Source: Dehalococcoidia bacterium (lineage in GTDB: Bacteria > Chloroflexota > Dehalococcoidia > Tepidiformales > Tepidiformaceae). Taken from it: DNA of 64,000 nucleotides. Positions 42,436 through 50,865 of the stretch are shown here, one piece after another (position 1 is the first letter of the stretch; the number at the start of each line of letters is the position of its first letter). The stretch covers positions 37,723-101,722 of the forward strand of contig JAJDYW010000019.1 in the NCBI GenBank assembly GCA_022824925.1, in the 5' to 3' direction. Under the pieces are notes generated by a model. It worked only from the letters and a program-made list of their open reading frames with translations. It searched no databases and had not been told where the DNA came from. Made by a program: the position numbers and the translations under genes.

Positions 42436-43539
42436 GTGCTCGCCTGGCGGATGGAGCGGCAGCATCTCGTGTCCCGCCGTCCCCGGGGGGAGCTGGGGTC
42501 CGTGGTCGCGAGGATCGGCGGGTTGCACGCGCAGATGCTGTCCGCCGCCGAGCTCGCGGCCTGGGCACGCCTCGACGGCCTGCGCCCGGGGGAGGTCGAG
42601 GCGGAGCTCTGGGAGCATCGCAGCCTGGTCAAGACGTGGGCGATGCGGGGCACCCTGCACCTCCTGCCGGCGTTCGAGTACGGCCTCTGGCAGGCCGCGC
42701 TGGACACCTACGACCACTACCTCAAGGGGGGCTGGCTGCGCGGTTTCGATATCACGCGCGAGGAACTGGACCTGCTCCTGGACACGGTGCGCGACGTGCT
42801 CGGGGTGGAAGGGCTGACACGCGACGAACTGGCGGATGCGGTGGCGGAGGCCGCGGGGTCGCCGGCACTGGGCGAGAAGCTGGGCGACAGCTGGGGCGCC
42901 TACCTGAAGCCGGCCTCGTTCCGCGGGAGTATCTGCTTCGGGCCAGGCCGCGGGCGGAACGTGACGTTCGTCAGCCCGGCGGCGTGGCTGGACGCCCGGC
43001 CCGGCCCGGCGGGGGAGGAGGCGCTCGCCGAGGTCACGCGCCGCTACCTGGGGGCCTACGGTCCGGCGACGGCAGCGGAGTACTCGCGCTGGTGGGGTCC
43101 GCGCCGCCCCGCGCAGGCGACGCGCTACCTGCGGGCGCTCGGCGAGGAAGCCGTCGAGGTCGACGTGGAGGGCGAGCCGCACTGGGCGCTCGCGGCCGAT
43201 ATCGAGGCGATCGCCGGCGCCGCACCGGAAGGGGTCGTGCGCCTGCTGCCCGCCTTCGATCCGTACGTCATCGGGTCGGCGCGGGACGTGCCCGCGATCC
43301 TCGCTCCCGAACACAGGGCCCGCGTCCACCGTCCGCAGGGTTGGATATCGCCGGTGCTGGTGGTGGATGGGCGCATCGAGGGGGTCTGGTCATACGAGCG
43401 GGCGGGGGGACGGCTGGCGGTGCGTATCGAGCCGTTCGGGGGTATTCCGCTGGAGGTACGGGAGGCGGCGGAAGGGGAGGCGGGGCGGCTGGCCGCGTTC
43501 TTCGGGGACGAGATGTCTCTGGAGTGGGCCGGGGGCTGA
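42436..43539 (+). CDS. AlkZ-like winged-helix DNA glycosylase family protein
   Basis: A 367-residue protein of the HTH_42/AlkX-AlkZ (PF06224) family, with an N-terminal LAWRMERQHLVSRRP, VVARIGGLHAQMLSAAELAAWARL, and a MRGTLHLLPAFEYGLWQ segment in place of the AlkZ MRGTLH. The middle has tandem winged helices ending with GVVRLLPAFDPYVIGSARD. Members unhook DNA interstrand crosslinks or have unknown roles. The GTG at 42436 is chosen to include the conserved WASVLAW; ATG 42451 is an alternative. It lies 29 bases after the FAD oxidase stop. Confidence 0.78.
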   Translation: MLAWRMERQHLVSRRPRGELGSVVARIGGLHAQMLSAAELAAWARLDGLRPGEVEAELWEHRSLVKTWAMRGTLHLLPAFEYGLWQAALDTYDHYLKGGWLRGFDITREELDLLLDTVRDVLGVEGLTRDELADAVAEAAGSPALGEKLGDSWGAYLKPASFRGSICFGPGRGRNVTFVSPAAWLDARPGPAGEEALAEVTRRYLGAYGPATAAEYSRWWGPRRPAQATRYLRALGEEAVEVDVEGEPHWALAADIEAIAGAAPEGVVRLLPAFDPYVIGSARDVPAILAPEHRARVHRPQGWISPVLVVDGRIEGVWSYERAGGRLAVRIEPFGGIPLEVREAAEGEAGRLAAFFGDEMSLEWAGG

Positions 43540-43558
43540 CCGCAGCGACCCAGCGGGC

Positions 43559-43564
43559 TATAGT
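43559..43564 (+). promoter_or_regulatory. -10 box TATAGT near a GTG start
   Basis: TATAGT is followed by eight bases and the GTG at 43573, with no Shine-Dalgarno sequence. The slightly longer spacer still allows a leaderless or near-leaderless message. Confidence 0.4.
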
Positions 43565-43572
43565 CTGACTCC

Positions 43573-44196
43573 GTGGCAACCATTGTCTACATTGACGGCT
43601 TCAACCTCTACTATGGGGCTGTCAAAGGAACGTCCAACAAGTGGGTCGACCTGGAGGCGGTCTGCCGTCGCCTGCTGCCACGCGACGACATCGTCAAAAT
43701 CCGCTACTTCACCGCGCGCATAGCGGAACGCCCGGATGACCCTCAACGCCCCGTGCGACAGGACATCTACCTGCGAGCCCTGGGGACAAACCCGCTCATT
43801 GAGATTCACTTCGGGCACTTCGTGACTCGGAGGACGAGGTTGCCGCTCGCGAAGCCAACTCAAGGGCTGCCATCGGTCGTGGAGGTCGTGAAGCAAGAAG
43901 AGAAGGGGTCGGACGTCAATCTGGCGACGCACCTGGTCGCTGACGCATTTCAGCGTCGCTGTACGAAAGCGGTCGTCATTAGCAACGATGCGGACCTTGC
44001 CGAACCGGTGCGTGTTGTGCAATCGGAGTGCGGTATGCCCGTCGAGGTCGTCAACCCCCACCCACGCCACAAACGCTCCCTCAAACTACAAGGGAGCGAG
44101 TTCAGACAACTCCGTGCAGAGGTGGTGGCCGAGTGCCAATTGCCTGCTTCGCTTCGTGACGAACAGGGGGAAATCCACCGGCCGGAGGGCTGGTAA
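43573..44196 (+). CDS. NYN/LabA-like PIN-fold nuclease
   Basis: A 207-residue NYN-domain protein. Asp residues expected in the active site are visible in VYIDGFNLYYGAVKG at the start, in EKGSDVNLATHLVADAF near residue 114 and in VISNDADLAEPVRV. It is likely an RNA-directed nuclease, perhaps part of stress response or mobile-element defence. Codon use and composition are lower in GC than the neighbours, and the C-terminus is Lys/Arg-rich, both suggesting acquisition by transfer. GTG start. It is followed by a strong hairpin. Confidence 0.82.
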   Translation: MATIVYIDGFNLYYGAVKGTSNKWVDLEAVCRRLLPRDDIVKIRYFTARIAERPDDPQRPVRQDIYLRALGTNPLIEIHFGHFVTRRTRLPLAKPTQGLPSVVEVVKQEEKGSDVNLATHLVADAFQRRCTKAVVISNDADLAEPVRVVQSECGMPVEVVNPHPRHKRSLKLQGSEFRQLRAEVVAECQLPASLRDEQGEIHRPEGW

Positions 44197-44200
44197 ACAA

Positions 44201-44222
44201 GAAGCCCGCCGAAGCGGGCTTC
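44201..44222 (+). terminator. Terminator hairpin after the NYN gene
   Basis: A perfect 9-base inverted repeat, GAAGCCCGC-CGAA-GCGGGCTTC, four bases after the stop at 44196, with no T-run. It may also serve the convergent gene ending at 44301. A second short palindrome, ACTGGCTCCAGT, lies at 44252-44263. Confidence 0.7.
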
Positions 44223-44300
44223 GAACCCAGCCACCGGAAGCGACTGGGGGGACTGGCTCCAGTATGCCGCAGGCTCTGGGCCGGGACAAGCCTCGAGTGC

Positions 44301-44528
44301 CTAGCTCTCGCGGTCCTCGGGCTTGACGATGCCGCGCGTCCAGAAGGGGTCGAGGGCCTTCAGGACGGCCCGCTCCTCATCGCCGGAGAGGCGCTCCGGG
44401 TCGGTCCCGGTGCGCCTGTCCTTGCCGGGCAGGGTGGGCGCAGAACCAGTGTCCTCGGGCCCCCAGCGCATCTTCGCGGCCTCGCGCGCGAGCCGCGCAA
44501 GCTCCTTGACGGAATCCGGTTCGGCCAC
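44301..44528 (-). CDS. Small hydrophilic protein downstream of a P450
   Basis: A 75-residue acidic/basic protein with an N-terminal amphipathic helix (SVKELARLAREAAKMRWG) and a second helix in GDEERAVLKALDPFWTRGIV. The GTG at 44528 has a strong GGAGGGAAGAC ribosome site and starts 15 bases after the P450 stop, supporting real translation and co-transcription. No family recognised; it may be a P450 accessory or a stray regulator. Confidence 0.55.
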   Translation of the reverse strand: MAEPDSVKELARLAREAAKMRWGPEDTGSAPTLPGKDRRTGTDPERLSGDEERAVLKALDPFWTRGIVKPEDRES

Positions 44529-44542
44529 GTCTTCCCTCCGGG

Positions 44543-45862
44543 CTACTTCGCCTTCTCGAAGTTCAGGTAGAGGTCCCACAGCCCCAGCATGATGCCGGGC
44601 TGGTGGCGGAAGTCGTTCTTGCCGGGCGTGAAGGAGATGCCGTCGAGCCGCTCGAACAGGCGCTCCCAGGCGATGTTTTGCTCGAGGCGGGAGATGCCCG
44701 CCCCCGGGCAGACGCGGATGCCCTGCGAGAACGTCATGTGGCGGCCGGTGTTCGCCCGCGAGAGGTCGACATCGGCGGGGCAGGGGAACTCCTCGGGGTC
44801 GTGGTTCGCGGCGCCGTAGCGGAGGTGCAGGATCGAGCCCTGCGGGATCTTGACGCCGCGGAGCTCGATGTCCCGGGCGGTCATGCGCGTCGAGAGGCCC
44901 TGGGTGGGCGCCTGGATGCGCATGCCCTCCTCGACGAAGAAGCGGATCTTCGCGCGGTCGGCCTTGATGGTTTTCCAGAGCTCGGGGTCGCGGGCAAGGA
45001 GCTCGGCCTCGGCGGCGATGGCGTACTGGGTCGTCTCCAGGCCGCCGATGTGCATGCCGAAGACGACGCCGACGACCTCGGAGTCGGTGAGCTTGCGCCC
45101 CATGTACTCGACCTGGGTGAGGAAGCTCGTCATGTCGTCCTGGGGGTCCTGGCGCTTCTTCGTGACGTGGCTCTGGACGTACTGCATGAAGTCGCCAAGG
45201 TCGCGGGCGTTGTCCGCCTCTTCCTCGGGGCTCATGAGGTTGCGGTGGCCCTTGCCGTAGACGAAGCGGCGGACCTGGGCCTGCCCCCAGATGCGGAGCT
45301 GGGGCATGTCCTCGAAGGGGAAGCCGAGGATGGTGGTCATCACCATCTGGGGAAGGGGCGCGGCGAACTCCTCGACGAAGTCGATCTCGGCGGGGTCGCG
45401 GTCGATCCAGTTGTCGATGAGCTCGTCGACGAAGCGGGTGACCATGGGGCGGTGGCGGGGAGCGCCGGTGGCGCCGACCCAGGGGTCCGTGAGCTGGATG
45501 CGATGCTGCTTGTGGAGCTCCATGTTGGGGCGGAGGGTATTGCGCGCCATCGCGTCGAGGAGGACGGAGTGGTCGTCCACTTCCTCCACGTCGAGCCCGG
45601 CCCCGCCGTAGGACGGCTGGGGGAAGGTGTAGGGGTCGCGGATGATCATCGCGATGTCTTCGTACTTGGTGATGACGAAGCCGTCGGCGCCGGGGGTCGT
45701 ACCCTCTCCGGGGATACGCAGGACGGGCGATTCCTCGTGGAGAATCTTGTAGGAATCGAACCAGTGCTCCTGCTGGCCGGGTTCGAACAGGTCGATGTCG
45801 TCCAGCTTCACCGGGCACTCGGCGACGGCATCGATCATGTCCTGGTACATCGTCTCGGTCAT
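44543..45862 (-). CDS. Cytochrome P450
   Basis: A 439-residue soluble heme monooxygenase. The heme-binding loop is FSQGIRVCPGAGISR with the Cys ligand near residue 385; the I-helix oxygen-binding motif is GMHIGGLETTQYAI; the K-helix ExxR is in EEGMRIQAPTQGLSTR. It would need a ferredoxin and reductase; the FAD reductase at 23772 is a candidate but not linked. The substrate is unknown; steroid- or terpenoid-like acids are plausible given the rest of the window. ATG 45862 has GGGAGAGCC upstream. Confidence 0.93.
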   Translation of the reverse strand: MTETMYQDMIDAVAECPVKLDDIDLFEPGQQEHWFDSYKILHEESPVLRIPGEGTTPGADGFVITKYEDIAMIIRDPYTFPQPSYGGAGLDVEEVDDHSVLLDAMARNTLRPNMELHKQHRIQLTDPWVGATGAPRHRPMVTRFVDELIDNWIDRDPAEIDFVEEFAAPLPQMVMTTILGFPFEDMPQLRIWGQAQVRRFVYGKGHRNLMSPEEEADNARDLGDFMQYVQSHVTKKRQDPQDDMTSFLTQVEYMGRKLTDSEVVGVVFGMHIGGLETTQYAIAAEAELLARDPELWKTIKADRAKIRFFVEEGMRIQAPTQGLSTRMTARDIELRGVKIPQGSILHLRYGAANHDPEEFPCPADVDLSRANTGRHMTFSQGIRVCPGAGISRLEQNIAWERLFERLDGISFTPGKNDFRHQPGIMLGLWDLYLNFEKAK

Positions 45863-45984
45863 CAGGCTCTCCCGTGCATCGAATGGCAGCGCGCACCGGC
45901 AACCGGGCGCAGCGCCGCACCTCTGCGCCTAAGCATACCGCGCCGGGATGCGTGAGGGGCGAGGGGCGACCCCGGCGACGGGTG

Positions 45985-47739
45985 TTACTCGCGGCGCTCT
46001 CCGGGCTCGCCGCCGCCATCGCCTTGCGTTGGCTCGTCCGGGTCCGGCCCGGGTGCGTCCTCGGCGGGCGGCTCAGGGCCGCCGGATCGCTCGAGGCCCG
46101 AACGCGCGAGGAAGGGCACGGAAGCGCGGGGGCGCCTCACGGATGGACGTCCGGACGGGCGGGCGCCGAAGGCCCTGCCGAAAATGCTCGACACCACGGG
46201 CCAGTACCGCCGCAGCGGGAAGGCCACGAGCAGGGCGACGGCAACCAGCGGCACGACGAGGATGCCGACCCAGATCAGCACGAAGAGGATTCCCTGCCCG
46301 ACGGCGGAAAGCACGTACACGGCTGCCGATGCCGTCCCGCCGACGTCCCAGCCGCCCACCACGAGGCTGTCGCCCTCCGTGACGGTCACGTTGAACCTGC
46401 CCGAGCTGCTGACGCGGCCGGCGTCGCTCATGGCGCTCACGGTGAAGGTGACCAGGTACGGTCGCGGGCGATGGTCGGAGAAGCGATGGGAGACCTCGAC
46501 GCGGGTGGCGCCCTCGTCGGGGCTGCCGATGACGGAGGGCGAGCCATCGCCGAAGTCCCACTGGTACTCGTAGTCCCAGAGCTCGGCGGGACGGGTGAAG
46601 CTGGCGGTGTAGTCGGCGCCGTCACCCTCCTCGACCGTGCGGTCATCGCCGGCGAACACCTCGATGACCGGTACCTGCTTGACCTCGATCAGGAGCGAGT
46701 CCGTGCCCTCGGCCCTGCCGCCATCGCCGGCGCCGAGGAGCTGCAGGGTGACGATGTAGGGCGAGTCGAGATCGGTGCTGTAGGCGTGGGTGACCGTCGC
46801 GGTGATACGGCTGCCATCGGGGGTGAGGACGCTGCCCTGGCCCTGCACGCGGCGGCCATCGCCGAAGTCCCAGACGAAGGTGTACTCGTCGATGCCGGGC
46901 GGTGCGGTGAAGGCCGCCTGGAAGCGCACGGGCTGCCCCACGCGGTAGGAGCCGCCGGGGCCGGCGTCGACCTCGATCTTGACGGCCGCCAGCTTCAGGT
47001 CCACCTCGATGAGGGAGAAGGCGGCGACCTGCCGAAGATAGTTCAGGCGCCCCTGGATCTGCTCGATCTGGAGCTGCAGGGAGGAGAGCTCCTCCTGCAC
47101 GAGGAGGGCTTCCTCCACATCGGCGGCCAGCTCGAGGAACGAGAGGAGGCGGCGCTCGGTGGCGCGCAGGCTGTTCAGGCGCGCCTCGCTATCGACGAAC
47201 TCCTCCGTGACGTCCTGGCTGGTGACCTGGAGAGACTCGACCTCGCTGGCGACGCCTTCAAGGTCGCCGAACGCCAGGTCCAGGAGGTCGGCGGGAACGC
47301 GGATGGCGATGGCGCCGCTGTGCCGGGCCGCCTGGTCGGAGCTCACGACCCAGCCACCGAGCCCGGCGGCAATGGCGCGGATCTCGCCCACGGCCTGGGC
47401 GACGTCGTTCACGACGAGCGACATGCGCGCGGTGTGCACGATGATGCGGCTCTGGGCGATCGCCTGCGTGCTGACCATGCGGCCGGTATCCCCGTCGCCG
47501 CCCTCGTCGACCGCGGCGGCTTCCGTTTCCGCTACGGCCGCCTGTTCCGCCGCCTCATGCTCGGGTTCGGCTGCGGCAGCGGCAGTCGCCTGCGAAGACT
47601 CCTCGGCAGCCGCCTCGGTTGCGGCGTAGTAGGCGGCGGCATCGTCATCGTCGTCGTCGCCGCAGGCAACGAGCGCGACAGAGGCCGCCACCAGCACCAG
47701 AAGAAGAACCCAGAGACGCAGGGACGGAGCGGAAGCCAT
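45985..47739 (-). CDS. DUF4349-PKD-PKD-membrane lipoprotein
   Basis: A 584-residue cell-surface lipoprotein with a lipobox (LVAC, about residue 26). After an acidic Ala/Glu-rich linker, residues about 88-260 form a DUF4349 domain with RMSLVVNDVAQAVGEI, GGWVVSS and a coiled-coil EELSSLQLQIEQIQGRL. Two PKD domains follow, each with a WDFGDG motif (about 290 and 395). A C-terminal membrane helix (ILFVLIWVGILVVPLVAVAL) and a Pro-rich tail end it. The combination of DUF4349 with PKDs is unusual. Role unknown; it may be a surface receptor or scaffold. RBS GAGAGGT is near the ATG at 47739. Confidence 0.82.
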   Translation of the reverse strand: MASAPSLRLWVLLLVLVAASVALVACGDDDDDDAAAYYAATEAAAEESSQATAAAAAEPEHEAAEQAAVAETEAAAVDEGGDGDTGRMVSTQAIAQSRIIVHTARMSLVVNDVAQAVGEIRAIAAGLGGWVVSSDQAARHSGAIAIRVPADLLDLAFGDLEGVASEVESLQVTSQDVTEEFVDSEARLNSLRATERRLLSFLELAADVEEALLVQEELSSLQLQIEQIQGRLNYLRQVAAFSLIEVDLKLAAVKIEVDAGPGGSYRVGQPVRFQAAFTAPPGIDEYTFVWDFGDGRRVQGQGSVLTPDGSRITATVTHAYSTDLDSPYIVTLQLLGAGDGGRAEGTDSLLIEVKQVPVIEVFAGDDRTVEEGDGADYTASFTRPAELWDYEYQWDFGDGSPSVIGSPDEGATRVEVSHRFSDHRPRPYLVTFTVSAMSDAGRVSSSGRFNVTVTEGDSLVVGGWDVGGTASAAVYVLSAVGQGILFVLIWVGILVVPLVAVALLVAFPLRRYWPVVSSIFGRAFGARPSGRPSVRRPRASVPFLARSGLERSGGPEPPAEDAPGPDPDEPTQGDGGGEPGERRE

Positions 47740-47894
47740 GTGACCTCTCGCGCGGCAGGGTAGCAGACCGGGAACCGGTCGCAGGTGCCGCCTACGACCC
47801 TGTATGCCGCGGAACGCGGGACCGTTCCCCCGGCATCGCACGAGGCCCACCGAAAAGGCGGGCTTCGCTGGGATCGAAGACGCCCTGGGAGCCG

Positions 47895-49667
47895 CTACGC
47901 GACGGTGGCGGCGGGCTGCTGCTCGCCGCGGACGAGCTTGCCCGGGCGGGCGCCGGTGTCCTCGCCGTCGCGCATGATCACCTCGCCGCTGACGATCGTG
48001 GCGACGAAGCCCTCCGCCTTCTGGATGAGGCGGCGGCCGTCGGCGGGGAGGTCGTGCGCGAGCTCGGGGGCGCGCAGCTGGAGGCGCTCCAGGTCGATGA
48101 CGTTCACGTCGCCCTTCATGCCGGGGCGGAGAACGCCACGGTCGTGCAGGCCGTAGAGGCGCGCCGTGTCCTGCGTCATCTTCCTGACGGCGAACTCGAG
48201 GGGCAGCCCTTCGCCACGGGAGCGGTCGCGCGCCCAGTGGGTGAGCATGAAGGTCGGCATGCTGGCGTCGCAGATGACGCCGCAGTGGGCGCCCGCGTCG
48301 TCGAGCCCGAGCGCGGCGCGGGGATGCGTGAGCATCTTGCGGACGACCTCGTAGTCGAACTCGGTGTAGTTGAGGGTGGGCGCGAAGAAGAGGCGCTTGC
48401 CGTCGTCCTCGAGCATCAGGTCATAGAGGAGGTCGTACGGGTCGCGCCCGTCCCGCTCGGCGATGGCGGCGACGGAGTCTTCTTCGGCGGGCTCGTAGTC
48501 GAGCGGCTCCTCCAGGGAGAAGACGCGGTGCAGGTCGATGAAGGCGATGTCCTGCCGGGCCGCGCCGAGCTCTTCCATGAGCTTCGCCTTGACCTCGGGC
48601 TTGCGCATCTCGGCGGCGACCCCCTCGATGGGGGTGCGGCGGAGGTGGTGGGCATCGCCGGCGCCGAGCTTGTAGTGACCGCTCACCTCCTGGAAGGTCG
48701 GCGTGTTCACCCAGGGATGGTTCGTCTGCAGGCCGAGGAGGACGCCCGGCGCTCGGGCGGTGACCTGCGGGTAGAGGTCGGCGCCCTCGGCGGCGGCCTC
48801 CTCGGAGAGGTCGAACATGCGCTTCCAGTGGTCGGGCTCGGCATCGAGCTGGACGAGGGCGAAGGTGATGGGGCGGCCGGTGGCGGCGGAGACGCGGCGC
48901 ATCCAGGCGACCTCGCGGTCGGGGAGGTTCATGTCGTCGCCGGTGACACCCGCGGGAGCGAGCTCGAAGACGCCGGTGCCGGCCTCGGCGAGGGCCTCGC
49001 CAAAGGCCATCATCTCGTCCTCCTCGGCGAAGGTGCCGGGGACGTTCACGCCGTCGATGGCGCGGTGGACGATGGTGCGCGAGGTGGAGACGCCGAGCGC
49101 GCCCGCCTCGATGCCTTCGCGCACGAGCTGCTTCATCTCGTGGATGTCCTCGGGGTTGGCGGGTTCGTTCTTCGCCCCGCGCTCGCCCATGACGTAGGCG
49201 CGGACGGCGCCGTGCGGCACCTGCGTGCCGACATCGAGCGCCTTGGGGAGGGTCTCGAGGTAGTCCAGGTACTCGGGGAAGGTCTCCCAGTGCCACTGCA
49301 TGCCGGCGGCGAGGGCGGTGCCGGGGATGTCCTCGACGCCCTCCATGAGGCCGATCAGCCACTCGTGGCGGTTGGGGGCGGCGGGGGCGAACCCGACGCC
49401 GCAGTTCCCCATGACGACGGTGGTGACGCCGTGCCAGCAGGAGGGAGTCAGCAGCGGGTCCCAGGTGATCTGGCCGTCGAAGTGGGTGTGGATATCGACG
49501 AAGCCGGGGGTCACGATGAGCCCGGTGGCGTCGACGGTCTCGCGGCCGTCGGCCTCGATGCGGCCGATGGCGGAGATCCTGCCGTCGTCGATGGCGATAT
49601 CGCCCTGGTAGGGGGCCTCCCCCGTCCCATCGACAATGGTGCCGTTGCGGATGACCAGATCGTGCAC
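47895..49667 (-). CDS. N-acyl-D-amino-acid deacylase-like amidohydrolase
   Basis: A 590-residue metal-dependent amidohydrolase of the D-aminoacylase/dihydroorotase-like group. The metal-binding HTHFDG is in VTPGFVDIHTHFDGQITWDP, with GVTTVVMGNCGVGFAP after it; the later LGLDDAGAHCGVICDAS and PGMKGDVNVIDLERLQ complete the fold. N-terminal DLVIRNGTIVDGTG is typical. The exact substrate is open. GTG 49667 with GGGAGGCGC upstream is chosen over the longer frame. The sequence is about 100 residues longer than simple D-aminoacylases. Confidence 0.85.
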   Translation of the reverse strand: MHDLVIRNGTIVDGTGEAPYQGDIAIDDGRISAIGRIEADGRETVDATGLIVTPGFVDIHTHFDGQITWDPLLTPSCWHGVTTVVMGNCGVGFAPAAPNRHEWLIGLMEGVEDIPGTALAAGMQWHWETFPEYLDYLETLPKALDVGTQVPHGAVRAYVMGERGAKNEPANPEDIHEMKQLVREGIEAGALGVSTSRTIVHRAIDGVNVPGTFAEEDEMMAFGEALAEAGTGVFELAPAGVTGDDMNLPDREVAWMRRVSAATGRPITFALVQLDAEPDHWKRMFDLSEEAAAEGADLYPQVTARAPGVLLGLQTNHPWVNTPTFQEVSGHYKLGAGDAHHLRRTPIEGVAAEMRKPEVKAKLMEELGAARQDIAFIDLHRVFSLEEPLDYEPAEEDSVAAIAERDGRDPYDLLYDLMLEDDGKRLFFAPTLNYTEFDYEVVRKMLTHPRAALGLDDAGAHCGVICDASMPTFMLTHWARDRSRGEGLPLEFAVRKMTQDTARLYGLHDRGVLRPGMKGDVNVIDLERLQLRAPELAHDLPADGRRLIQKAEGFVATIVSGEVIMRDGEDTGARPGKLVRGEQQPAATVA

Positions 49668-49771
49668 GAAGCGCCTCCCGGGGCGGGCGCGCGCACCTGT
49701 GCGCGTCATGCGCCCTATCGGGGCTAACGGTACTGAAAGGGGGGTGGGCCTACAAGGAGTACGGGGCGCGA

Positions 49772-49777
49772 TATACT
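49772..49777 (+). promoter_or_regulatory. -10 box TATACT, leaderless arrangement
   Basis: TATACT is followed by GCTTGC and the ATG at 49784. An AGGAG lies upstream of the box, too far to serve translation. CCTACA at 49749-49754 is a weak -35 at 17 bases. Confidence 0.55.
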
Positions 49778-49783
49778 GCTTGC

Positions 49784-50155
49784 ATGGTCACACGGACGCA
49801 GGATCACAACGAGACAGGTCGCACGTTCCTGGCCCGAGCGCGCGACTACCTCGCCCAGGATGATCTTCTCCAGGCGTCGGAGAAGGGCTGGGGGGCAGCC
49901 GCACGCATGGTCAAGGCCGCCGCCGAGCAACGCGGCTGGTCCCACAACGGCCACCGCGACCTCTACTCAGCGATTAATCGCCTGGCCGCGGAGACCGAAG
50001 ACCCGCGCTTGCGAACACTCTTCGACTCCGCAAGCGCCCTGCACGCTAACTTCTACGAAGGCTGGATGCCCGCCGAGATGGTCGCTGCGAGTCTCGATCA
50101 GGTTGGGGAGCTGGTCGAGAAGCTGGACGCACTCACCGGCGGCGCTCCCGAGTAG
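49784..50155 (+). CDS. HEPN/PaREP1-like helical protein
   Basis: A 123-residue all-helical protein. Diagnostic features are RTFLARARDYLAQDDLLQASEKGWGAA..., an RGW-H pair in the middle and a late ALHANFYEGWMP. It fits the PaREP1/HEPN-like group. HEPN proteins are often RNases or toxin partners, but the HEPN Rx4-6H motif is only partly evident (RGWSHNGHRD), and no MNT or other partner gene is adjacent. ATG is six bases after TATACT with no ribosome site. It is followed nine bases later by a VanZ-family gene. Confidence 0.55.
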   Translation: MVTRTQDHNETGRTFLARARDYLAQDDLLQASEKGWGAAARMVKAAAEQRGWSHNGHRDLYSAINRLAAETEDPRLRTLFDSASALHANFYEGWMPAEMVAASLDQVGELVEKLDALTGGAPE

Positions 50156-50164
50156 GCCGCCTGC

Positions 50165-50734
50165 GTGATCCGCTTCGCCTCCACGCGCGAGCGGTGGCTG
50201 TGGCTGTGGACGTTGCTGGTCGTGGCGGCGATCGCCTCCTCGCTCTGGATCGGCGGGCAACTGGCCGGGGCGCTGCGCGACCTCGACGCCCTGGAAGAGG
50301 CGCTCAGCGCCGGACTGTTCCTGCTCGGCTTGCTCCTGGTCGGCGCGACCGTCGTCGTGCAGGGGGTGTGGGCGCGGCCGGGGCGGCTGGAGGTGGCGGT
50401 CGCGGTGGGGATCGTGGCGGTCTACCTGCTGGTGTTCCTCCGCATCGCGGTGCTCGAGGAACGCTCGCACCTGATCGAGTACGGGGTGCTGGGGGTGTTC
50501 GTGTACGCGGCCCTTGCGGAGCGAGCGAGCCGGGGACGGCGCATCCCCCTTCCGCCGGCAGTCCTTGCCGTGCTCGGGGCGTCCGCGGTGGGGCTTCTGG
50601 ACGAGTGTATCCAGGTGTGGGTCCCGAACCGGGTCTTCGACCCGTGGGACATCCTCTTCAACGTGCTGGCGGCGGGGATGGCGGTGGGGGCGAGCGTCGC
50701 GCTGGGATGGGCGCGGCGACGGGCGGGGCGGTGA
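50165..50734 (+). CDS. VanZ-family membrane protein
   Basis: A 189-residue membrane protein with five hydrophobic segments. VanZ hallmarks: ERSHLIEYGVLGVFVYAAL, GLLDECIQVWVPNRVFDPWD and ILFNVLAAG. VanZ-like proteins give low-level teicoplanin resistance in enterococci, but most chromosomal members have unknown, probably envelope-related roles. GTG start, nine bases after the previous stop, so the two are co-transcribed. Confidence 0.87.
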   Translation: MIRFASTRERWLWLWTLLVVAAIASSLWIGGQLAGALRDLDALEEALSAGLFLLGLLLVGATVVVQGVWARPGRLEVAVAVGIVAVYLLVFLRIAVLEERSHLIEYGVLGVFVYAALAERASRGRRIPLPPAVLAVLGASAVGLLDECIQVWVPNRVFDPWDILFNVLAAGMAVGASVALGWARRRAGR

Positions 50735-50865
50735 AGGGGGGCTACCGGTAGGGCCGTTGTCGGGCCCCGGCGGTGGCGCTTGCGCGGCGTGTGTCGTTAA
50801 GCTTCGCCGTCGGCCCTGCGGCAATCGTCGCGGGGCGTATCACCATGGAAACCCGGAGGGGTGTG

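Noticed and set aside
44196..44300. tRNA-like T-arm (TTCGAACCC) beside the hairpin after the NYN gene
   Set aside because: No acceptor, D or anticodon stems can be built around it. The hairpin is better read as a terminator.
50741..50752. Palindrome CTACCGGTAG between VanZ and the SDR
   Set aside because: It is a single ten-base palindrome with no promoter or second copy, so it is expected by chance.
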